40,160 nucleotides of DNA from assembly GCA_035712145.1 (NCBI GenBank), contig DASTBI010000160.1:1-40160 (forward strand), in the 5' to 3' direction. The first letter of the stretch is position 1. Each line of letters begins with the position of its first letter. The position numbers and the translations under genes are program-made. Source of the stretch: Candidatus Eisenbacteria bacterium (GTDB taxonomy: Bacteria > Eisenbacteria > RBG-16-71-46). Below the pieces are notes generated by a model. It saw only the letters and a list, made by a program, of their open reading frames with translations. It was not told the DNA's origin and searched no databases. This document shows positions 33,659 to 40,160 of this stretch, piece by piece.

Positions 33659-36181
33659 CTATCGAATCAGAGCGACCCTCGACTGTCCGACGCGCTGGCC
33701 GTTCACCAGCATCTCGACGAAATACACTCCGGCGGCCAGCGACTCTCCGGAGGGGTTCTTGCCGTTCCAGACCACCGACCATGCGCCGGCGCCCCAGTGC
33801 TGGGTGGGCACCTCGCCCACGCGCCGTCCCGCCATGTCGATCACCCGCAGCGACACGTCGCCCGGCTGCTTGAGTGCGAACTGGAAGCGCACCGCGCCGC
33901 GCGCCGGATTGGGCACGATGCCGCGCAGCCCGGTGGCGAGCTCCACGCCGTCACCGACGCCGGTGGTCAGGATGCCGGTGGTCGCCTTGACGCTGTAGGT
34001 GCCGGTCGTGCCGTTGTCGTTGACCAGCACCACGCCGTGCCAGCCGGTGACGGTCGAGCGGTAGACGGTGTAACGCCGGTTGGTCTCGAACTCCCGCGCG
34101 CTGCGCGGCACGAGATACGGGCCCGCGGGGACCGGGGGCTTGAACAGCAGGAACTTGATGTCCGCCGTGCCGGTCTTGGTGAAGTCGAAGGTGTAGTCCG
34201 TGTTGGCGAAGAGGAACAGGTCCCAGATGTCGAGCACTCCGGACCAGTTGTTGACGCTCGAGGCGCCGCAGTTCCCGCCCTGGCAGTCCTTGCTCATCGT
34301 ATTCTCGGCGCCGTCCCATTCGACGCTTCCATTGCCGGCGCCGCTGTAGCGTGAGACGCGGACGCCGGGAATCATGCCGCCCGGCGGAATGGGCGTGTAG
34401 CCGGGGTTGAAGTCCCCGATCACGAAGTCCACGCCGCTGCTGTTGAAGGAGCCGGCGAATGGATTCAGGAAGCAAATCGGGTAAGCGGACTGACCGAACG
34501 TGTAGGGCTCGTAGACCTCGAGGTCCCAGTCCGTGCCCGCGGCGGGGCGCACGCCGACCCCCGCCCAGAAGAAGGACTGCTGGTTGAGCGTGTAGTAGGT
34601 GTAGGCGTTGGTGGCGGTCGCCACCGCGTTCTCCGATAGAGCCGTCGTGGACGCACACTGAGCGGGCACCATCCCCGTGTTGTCCACGCGCTGCGCGTAG
34701 AGATCGGCCACCGCGCCACCGCGGAAGTCACGCCATGCCATGGAGGCGCCGCCCTGGCCGTCGGAGATGACGCTTGGAGCCGCCTGGTCGCCGAGGGTGT
34801 CGCAGGCCACCGTGCCGTTCGCCAACCAGGACACCGCGCCCGCGGCCAGCGTCAGCCGCTGCGCGTAGATGTCGGCGCCGTTGGCTCCGGTGCGACGGTC
34901 GCTCCAGGCAATGATGGCGGCGCCCATGGGATCGGCGGCGATCGAGGGCGTGGTCTGATCCGCCGCGGCGTTGCACGCCGCCACCCCGTTGGCCGTCCAC
35001 ATCGCGGCTCCCGCGCCGCTCACCCGCTGGGCGTAGACGTCGGCGTTGGCGCCGCGCCGATCCTCCCACGTCACGATCGCGCCATTCGCGCCGTCCATGC
35101 AGAGCCGCGCCCCGGTCTGATTGCCGGTGGCCGCGCACAAAGAGACGCCGTCGGCCGTCCACTGCGCGGCTCCCAAAGCACTCACCCGCTGAGCGAAGAT
35201 GTCGCTGTTCGCGCCGCGCGCATCGCCCCAGGCCAGGACCATCCCGCCGGTCCCGTCCGAGACCGCCGCGGGCGGCTCCTGATCGCCGGCCGCCGTGCAT
35301 AGACCGACGCCGTTGGCGGCCCACGCCGCAGTGCCGCTGTTGCTGACACGCTGGCCGTACACGTCCGCGTCGGCGCCGCGCCGGTCGCGCCAGGCCACCA
35401 GGACACCCCCCGCGCCATCGGAGACCACCGCCGGCTGATCCTGCTCGCCGCCGGTCGCGCACACCGCCACGCCGTCCACGGTCCAGGAAGGCACACCGTT
35501 GGCGGGAACGCGCTGGGCGAAGATGTCGCCGTCCCCGTTGCGAAGATCCCTCCATGCGACGATTGCTCCGCTCAGACCGTCACTCACCACGACCGGAGCG
35601 GTCTGGCCGCTGACTGCGGTCGAAACGAGCACGCCATCGGCTGTCCACAGCTCCACGCCGGAGGCGCTGAGTCGCTGGGCGTAGATCACCGGGGTCAAGG
35701 GATCCGTTCGACCGTCCTCCCAGGCCACGATCACCCCGCCGGCGCCGTCGGATACGGCTTGCGGGTTGATCTGATCGCCGGCGGCCTTGGAGACCACCAC
35801 GCCGTAGGAAGGCCACAGCGCGTCACCGCTGGCGTCGATTCTCTGCGCGTAGATGTCGTAGTTCCCGGCACGACGATCCGACCACACGGCGATGCCTCCG
35901 CCGTTGCCGTCGGAAATGTAGATGGGCGCGCTCTGGTCGTTGGGCGCTGCGCACAGCGGCAGATTGTTCACCGCAGACGTGGCCAGCATGCCGCTCGTCC
36001 CGGCAGCTCCGGAGCCGGGCTTGATGATGGTGGACGAGCCGGATCTCATGCCGCCCACGAGTCCGTAGTCCTGCGGCTTGGCCGCATGCGCGGTCGTTGC
36101 GATCCATCCGACCGCCAACGCGATGAGAAGTGTGGTCGCGGCCAGCGACAACTTCCGATCCAGGGGAGTGGCAAGGGGCAT
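33659..36181 (-). CDS. Secreted repeat (propeller-like) protein with FlgD/T9SS-like tail, paralog A
   Basis: An 840-residue exported protein. The second in-frame ATG (36181) is chosen because GAGG lies 8 bases upstream; it leads into RKLSLAATTLLIALAVGWIATTAHA. Residues ~80-560 hold eight or nine ~50-residue repeats of the form DQ-x-x-P-x-x-VSDG-x-GG-x-IVAW-x-D-x-R ... D-I/V-Y-AQRV ... W-TADGV-x-LC, suggesting one propeller or a stack of blades. A jelly-roll-like segment follows, then TGVGDGVELATGLRGIVPNPARG ... AAGVYFVEMLVNGQRVGQSRVALIR, the FlgD-like tail. It lies immediately downstream of a paralog with the same architecture. It may bind surface polymer; no catalytic motif is visible. Confidence 0.88.
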   Translation of the reverse strand: MPLATPLDRKLSLAATTLLIALAVGWIATTAHAAKPQDYGLVGGMRSGSSTIIKPGSGAAGTSGMLATSAVNNLPLCAAPNDQSAPIYISDGNGGGIAVWSDRRAGNYDIYAQRIDASGDALWPSYGVVVSKAAGDQINPQAVSDGAGGVIVAWEDGRTDPLTPVIYAQRLSASGVELWTADGVLVSTAVSGQTAPVVVSDGLSGAIVAWRDLRNGDGDIFAQRVPANGVPSWTVDGVAVCATGGEQDQPAVVSDGAGGVLVAWRDRRGADADVYGQRVSNSGTAAWAANGVGLCTAAGDQEPPAAVSDGTGGMVLAWGDARGANSDIFAQRVSALGAAQWTADGVSLCAATGNQTGARLCMDGANGAIVTWEDRRGANADVYAQRVSGAGAAMWTANGVAACNAAADQTTPSIAADPMGAAIIAWSDRRTGANGADIYAQRLTLAAGAVSWLANGTVACDTLGDQAAPSVISDGQGGASMAWRDFRGGAVADLYAQRVDNTGMVPAQCASTTALSENAVATATNAYTYYTLNQQSFFWAGVGVRPAAGTDWDLEVYEPYTFGQSAYPICFLNPFAGSFNSSGVDFVIGDFNPGYTPIPPGGMIPGVRVSRYSGAGNGSVEWDGAENTMSKDCQGGNCGASSVNNWSGVLDIWDLFLFANTDYTFDFTKTGTADIKFLLFKPPVPAGPYLVPRSAREFETNRRYTVYRSTVTGWHGVVLVNDNGTTGTYSVKATTGILTTGVGDGVELATGLRGIVPNPARGAVRFQFALKQPGDVSLRVIDMAGRRVGEVPTQHWGAGAWSVVWNGKNPSGESLAAGVYFVEMLVNGQRVGQSRVALIR

Positions 36182-36218
36182 GGTCGAATCCTCAGTGCGA
36201 GTCATGAACGTGGGCGAG

Positions 36219-38684
36219 CTAGTGGATAAGCGCGATACGACCCATACCCACCCGCCGGTCGTTCACGTTCATCTGGACGAAGTAGACTCCGGCGGACAGT
36301 CGGCGCCCCTGTGAGTCGCGACCATTCCACTGGGTGCTCCAGGTTCCGGGTTGCCAGCGCGCCGTGGGAATCGACGCCACCGCGCGTCCGGCCATGTCGA
36401 AGATCTCGAACGAGACCAGTCCGGTCTCGCGCATGGCGAAGTGGATGTTGACCGGCCCTCGGCCCGGATTGGGCGCGAGCGCCATGAGCTGCGTGACCGG
36501 CGCATCGCCGTCCCCCACGCCGGTCACGCCGGCGCGCACGGTGAGGACGTAGTCGCCGGGAACGCCATTGTCGTTGACCACGGCCACGCCATAGAACTCC
36601 GTGGAAGGCGCCGTGTAGGTGCCGTAGCGACCCGGTGTCTCCATGACGCGAGCGCTCCGAGGCGCGACGTAGTAGTAGCCGCCTCCCGGCGCCTCGAACG
36701 AGGTGAACAGAAGCACCTTGATGTCCGCCTCGGGCGTGTGCGTGAGGTCGAAGGTGTAGGTGATGCCGGCGGTGAGCTGGATGTCGTAAACATCGAGCAC
36801 GTCGGGCCAGCCGATCTTGCTGACCGTGCCCCCCACCGACATCTGGTCCGGACCGTCGTCCCATTCGATCGACGCGTTGCCGGTCCCGGAGTAGCGATAG
36901 GCCCGGACGCCGAACACTCCAGGGGGCGTGTGATTGTCGTTGAAGTTGCTGATCACGAAGTCGGCGCCCGAAGCACCGTAGGAGCCTGCCAGCGGAAGGC
37001 CGAAGCAGGTGGGATACGTTCCCAGACCCGTGCTCCCCTGATCGAACATCTCGATGTCCCAGTCTCCTGTTCCGCCCCGGACCGAGACGCCGCTCCAGTA
37101 GAACCAACCCTGGTCGAACATCTTGTAGTTCTGCGTCGCGACGGTGTTGACCGGAGTGTTGGTGCTCAGCGTGTCGGGAGGAACGCACTGATCCGGGACT
37201 TGACCGAGGGCGTCGATGCGCTGCGCGTAGATGTCGGAGTAGCTCGTGTTGCGGTAGTCGCGCCACGCGATCGATGCTCCGCCCGATCCGTCGGCCACGA
37301 CGTCCGGCCGGTCCTGGGTTCCACTGGCATCGCACAGGCGGACCCCGTCCGGGTTCCACAGCACCGAACCTCCCGGCTGGATGTGCTGCGCATACACGTC
37401 GGTTCCCGAAGCGTTCCGGTCGTCGCTCCAGGCGACGATCGCGCCTCCGACCGGATCGGCGGCAATGGCGGGCGACAGTTGATTGGTGAGCGACGCACAC
37501 ACCACGAGTCCTGACGCCCCCCACTGCGGGGCGCCCGTCGCGGCGTCGAGACGCTGGGCGAAGATGTTCGCATCGCCGACGGCCTGCAGGTCTTCCCAGA
37601 CCACGTAGGCGCCACCGGCGCCATCGGTGGCGAGCCGCGGCGACCGCTGATGAGCGGGCGCGAGGATCACCGCCGTGCCGTCCACGGTCCACTGCACGGC
37701 GCCCGCGCCGTTCACGCGCTGCGCGTACACGTCCTGGTCGGCGCCCCGCGAATCCACCCAGGTCAGGATCGCTCCCCCGCTGCCATCGGGGATCATCTGC
37801 GGCGCTTCCTGATTCCCCGTCGCCGAGGAGATCGCGATGCCGTTGGCGGCCCACTGCACCCCGCCGGCGGCGTCGACGCGCTGGGCGAAGAGGTCGATGC
37901 CGGCGCGCTCATCGCGCCACGCCACGATCGCGCCGCCCTGGGTGTCGCTCACGACCGCGGGATCCTGCTGAACGCCGGCGGCCGAGCACACCGCCACGCC
38001 GTTGGCCGTCCACTGCACCGCGCCGCTGCTCGTCACGCGCTGCGCGTAGACATCCGCCGAGGATGCACCGCCGCGCTCGTCGGTCCAGGCGACCAGAACA
38101 CCGCCGAGACCGTTGGGGCTCACCACCGCCTGTCGCTGGGTGTTGGCCGCCGTGCACACCGCCACGCCACCGGTGGCCCACAGGTTGACGCCCAGGCTGT
38201 TCACACGCTGGATGTAGATGTTGATGTCGCTGGGAGACGTGCGCGCGTCCTCCCACACGACGAAGGCGCCCCCCGCGCCGTCGGACAGCAGGCGTGGATT
38301 GGTTTGATCTCCCGTCTGCTTGCAGATCGGCACGCCGTCGCCGGGCCACATGATGTTGCCGGCCGCGTCCAGCTTCTGCGCGTAGATGTCGAGACTGCCG
38401 GAGCGGAAGTCGGACCAGACGATGATCGAGCCGCCTCCGCCATCCTGAATCGAGACCGGCGGGTTCTGGTCGAAGAGCGCAACGCAGACGCTCTCATTGG
38501 TGATGATGGAGCTGGTTGATTGGATGCCGGCGAGCGCGGCGGCGCCGCGAAGCGTTTGTGCGGAGACTTGCGAGGTTCCGAAATCCTTGGGCTTTGAAGC
38601 CGCGTCTGCTGGTTGGGATTGGCTTGCGGCGAGGAGCGACAGGAAGAGAAAGGCGGCCAGCCAAACTCGGACTGCGCTGAACAT
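36219..38684 (-). CDS. Secreted repeat (propeller-like) protein with FlgD/T9SS-like tail, paralog B
   Basis: An 821-residue paralog of the neighbouring downstream gene. ATG at 38684 opens onto a signal peptide (AVRVWLAAFLFLSLLAASQSQPADAA) with GAGG about 6 bases upstream. Shared features: a KPKDFG start to the mature protein (KPQDYG in the paralog), repeats such as NQ-x-x-P-x-I-x-x-DGSGGAILTW-x-DSRG-x-DQDVYAQRVNGAGAVQWTVDG, a jelly-roll region with WDGAE/WDDGPDQ, then GVTGVGDGDAPVTQLMALAPNPGRG ... SAGVYFVQMNVNDRRVGMGRIALIH. Only 37 bases separate the two, so they are probably co-transcribed. It likely has the same surface-binding or adhesive role; no enzyme motif seen. A less GC-rich upstream stretch (38685-38943) may hold the promoter, but I could not fix one. 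Confidence 0.88.
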   Translation of the reverse strand: MFSAVRVWLAAFLFLSLLAASQSQPADAASKPKDFGTSQVSAQTLRGAAALAGIQSTSSIITNESVCVALFDQNPPVSIQDGGGGSIIVWSDFRSGSLDIYAQKLDAAGNIMWPGDGVPICKQTGDQTNPRLLSDGAGGAFVVWEDARTSPSDINIYIQRVNSLGVNLWATGGVAVCTAANTQRQAVVSPNGLGGVLVAWTDERGGASSADVYAQRVTSSGAVQWTANGVAVCSAAGVQQDPAVVSDTQGGAIVAWRDERAGIDLFAQRVDAAGGVQWAANGIAISSATGNQEAPQMIPDGSGGAILTWVDSRGADQDVYAQRVNGAGAVQWTVDGTAVILAPAHQRSPRLATDGAGGAYVVWEDLQAVGDANIFAQRLDAATGAPQWGASGLVVCASLTNQLSPAIAADPVGGAIVAWSDDRNASGTDVYAQHIQPGGSVLWNPDGVRLCDASGTQDRPDVVADGSGGASIAWRDYRNTSYSDIYAQRIDALGQVPDQCVPPDTLSTNTPVNTVATQNYKMFDQGWFYWSGVSVRGGTGDWDIEMFDQGSTGLGTYPTCFGLPLAGSYGASGADFVISNFNDNHTPPGVFGVRAYRYSGTGNASIEWDDGPDQMSVGGTVSKIGWPDVLDVYDIQLTAGITYTFDLTHTPEADIKVLLFTSFEAPGGGYYYVAPRSARVMETPGRYGTYTAPSTEFYGVAVVNDNGVPGDYVLTVRAGVTGVGDGDAPVTQLMALAPNPGRGPVNIHFAMRETGLVSFEIFDMAGRAVASIPTARWQPGTWSTQWNGRDSQGRRLSAGVYFVQMNVNDRRVGMGRIALIH

Positions 38685-38943
38685 CCTGTACCTCGGATCG
38701 TTGTCGGGGCGTGATGGAGAGGCGCGCGAGGTCCTAGTTAGGAATGCCGGGCTTCCATAATTAGCCGCACACCCTCCTGGGGGACGAAGGTGCTTGTTGG
38801 AGACTTGCAAATTAAGACTGGGAAACGTCCTCCCGTCAAGGCCGAAGTGCCCGACAGGGCAGCCCAACCGCGCCCGGCACGGCTCGAGACGCGCTTGGGA
38901 CGCGAGCAGGCCCGTTCATGAAGCAACGGTTATCCTGACTCCC

Positions 38944-39465
38944 GTGCGCCACCGCCTCTTGCTGTGCTTGCTCGCTCTCGTGGCATGCGGTCGGGGCTCC
39001 AGTTCCCAAACCGGCAAGGCCGCGCAAGTCGCCGTCGCTCCACCGCTGGAATCCGCGACGGCCGAGCGAATTCTCGAGAAAGTGAAAGAGCCGGGCGCCA
39101 CGGCGGTCGTCATGAACATCTGGGCGACGTGGTGCACTCCCTGTCGGGAGGAGTTTCCGGATTTGATGCGTGTCCGTCGCGAATTTGAACGACGAGGGCT
39201 TCGTATGGTCCTGGTCTCGGCGGACTTCCCCGATCAGAGCGAGGAGGCTCGCCAGTTCCTCAGCCAGCAAGGCGTGGACTTCCCCACTTTTCTGAAGACC
39301 GGCAAGGACATGGAGTTCATCAACGGGTTGAACCCAAGGTGGAGCGGCGCGCTTCCGGCGACCTTCGTCTACGATGGGCACGGCGCTCTCCGAAGCTTTC
39401 GCGAAGGTCGCACCACCCACGCGGCGCTGGAGAGCCTCGTGGTCGCCGCCATGACTCCCCAATGA
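38944..39465 (+). CDS. TlpA/ResA-like thioredoxin-fold lipoprotein
   Basis: A 173-residue protein starting with GTG at 38944, the only start that gives a signal sequence (RHRLLLCLLALVAC; lipobox LVAC, Cys15). The thioredoxin active site is NIWATWCTPCREEFPDL (Cys64 and Cys67), and the cis-Pro region is ALPATFVYDGHG. This is the TlpA/ResA redoxin pattern: membrane-anchored thiol-disulfide reductase or transfer protein on the outer face of the membrane, for example in cytochrome c maturation. The next gene, 24 bases downstream, is also a thioredoxin-fold protein, so they likely form a small redox operon. Confidence 0.9.
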   Translation: MRHRLLLCLLALVACGRGSSSQTGKAAQVAVAPPLESATAERILEKVKEPGATAVVMNIWATWCTPCREEFPDLMRVRREFERRGLRMVLVSADFPDQSEEARQFLSQQGVDFPTFLKTGKDMEFINGLNPRWSGALPATFVYDGHGALRSFREGRTTHAALESLVVAAMTPQ

Positions 39466-39489
39466 AACGACTCGAAAGGAGCTGCTTCG

Positions 39490-40119
39490 ATGAAAGTGTC
39501 TTCGCTGCTGGCCACCGCTGCGCTGGCCCTGACCCTGACCACGGCCGCGCGCGCGGCGGACGAGGCGCCGGCCGCCGGCATCGCGATCGGCGACGAGGCG
39601 CCGATGGCGACGATCAAGATGAAGAACGTCAACGGCAAGGAGCTGTCGATCGCGGACGCTCGCAAGGCCAAGGGCACGCTGGTGGTGTTCTCGTGCAACG
39701 CGTGCCCGTGGGTCAAGGCTTGGGAAACGCGGATCGTCGAGCTCGGCAATGCCTCGCTCAAGCGTGGGATCGGCGTGATCGTGATCAACGCCAACGACCC
39801 CAACGTCAACAAGCAGGACGGGTACGACGTGATGAAGGAGCGGGCAAAGCAGCGGAAGATGCAGTTCCCCTACGTGGTCGACGCGACCTCTGACGTGGCC
39901 CGCGCCTTCGGGGCGACCAAGACGCCCGAGGCCTATCTGTTCGGCGCCGATGGCAAGCTCGTCTATCACGGAGCCATCGACGACAACGCGCACGAGCCGG
40001 GCAAGGTCGAGGCTCGCTACCTGCAAGATGCCGTGGACGCGGTGGTCGCGGGGAAGGCGGTGGCCACGCAGGAGACCAAGGCCCTCGGCTGCTCGATCAA
40101 GTTCCGCTCGCGCAGCTGA
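39490..40119 (+). CDS. Exported thioredoxin-fold (redoxin/AhpC-like) protein
   Basis: A 209-residue protein. The signal peptide is MKVSSLLATAALALTLTTAARAA. The thioredoxin-like domain starts IGDEAPMATIKMKNVNGKELSIADARKAKGTLVVFSCNACPWVKAWE, with Cys69-N-A-Cys72 as a CxxC pair, and continues GVIVINANDPNVNKQDGYDVMKERAKQRKMQFPYVVDATSDVARAFGATKTPEAYLFGADGKLVYHGAIDDN, the pattern of the widespread 'thioredoxin family/redoxin' proteins with CxACPW. It probably acts as a periplasmic thiol oxidoreductase or peroxidase-like protein. AAGGAG is 8 bases before the ATG. It follows the TlpA-like gene closely. Confidence 0.9.
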   Translation: MKVSSLLATAALALTLTTAARAADEAPAAGIAIGDEAPMATIKMKNVNGKELSIADARKAKGTLVVFSCNACPWVKAWETRIVELGNASLKRGIGVIVINANDPNVNKQDGYDVMKERAKQRKMQFPYVVDATSDVARAFGATKTPEAYLFGADGKLVYHGAIDDNAHEPGKVEARYLQDAVDAVVAGKAVATQETKALGCSIKFRSRS

Positions 40120-40132
40120 GCAAGGCGACCAA

Positions 40133-40159
40133 GGGGTGCGCGGCCATGCCGCGCGCCCC
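40133..40159 (+). terminator. GC-rich hairpin after the redox genes
   Basis: A 12-bp stem with one G-U pair (40133-40144 with 40148-40159) closes a 3-base loop, 13 bases after the stop. The window ends one base later, so any T-tract is not visible. Confidence 0.6.
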
Positions 40160-40160
40160 A

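Overview
The window is about 40 kb of GC-rich, gene-dense bacterial DNA with no tRNA, rRNA, phage, transposase or CRISPR signal that I can see. Four predicted exported proteins end in the same roughly 80-residue C-terminal module (PNP-x-x-G ... GR-V ... W-D/N-G ... AGVYF), the FlgD-like or type IX secretion-like tail common in the FCB superphylum. There is also a Vps10-type propeller protein and an MXAN_6640-like metalloprotease. Together with the GC content this suggests an uncultured FCB-group bacterium, possibly of the Candidatus Eisenbacteria kind. That placement is inference; no marker rRNA is present.

Layout. 1-3325 (+): the end of a trypsin-like serine protease, a small lipoprotein resembling the N-terminal domain of such proteases, a membrane-anchored spermidine-synthase-like methyltransferase and an AEC-family transporter. 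3326-3906: a non-coding stretch with inverted repeats, followed by a very compact transcription unit (promoter, a Shine-Dalgarno sequence complementary to the whole 16S tail, a 15-codon ORF, a structured region and a UUCG terminator). 3907-5675 (-): an ABC-2 exporter. 5823-7691 (+): typA. 7693-11380 (-): a VOC dioxygenase and a secreted metalloprotease. 11498-15795 (+): RND efflux adaptor and pump. 15831-18175: a small OB-fold lipoprotein (-) and an exported M3 oligopeptidase (+).

18225-25394 (+) is the most interesting block. It holds an RsbW-like kinase, a STAS antagonist, an ECF sigma factor, its probable membrane anti-sigma factor, an envelope protein built almost entirely from nonapeptide repeats, a predicted outer-membrane protein that combines an HExxH metallopeptidase, a propeller and a barrel, and a PrsW-type intramembrane protease. 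Two nearly identical ECF-type promoter motifs with identical spacing sit at the start of the sigma gene and before the repeat-protein gene. This suggests one autoregulated envelope-stress regulon with its own proteolytic sensor.

25395-27215 (+): a roughly 490-base leader with competing hairpins, then an NtrC-type regulator with degenerate phosphorylation and sigma-54-contact motifs. 27259-38684 (-): panD, a Vps10-type propeller protein, an FAD amine oxidoreductase coupled to a secreted toroid-like protein, and two tandem paralogous secreted repeat proteins. 38944-40119 (+): a TlpA-like lipoprotein and an exported thioredoxin-fold protein, closing with a GC-rich hairpin at the window edge.
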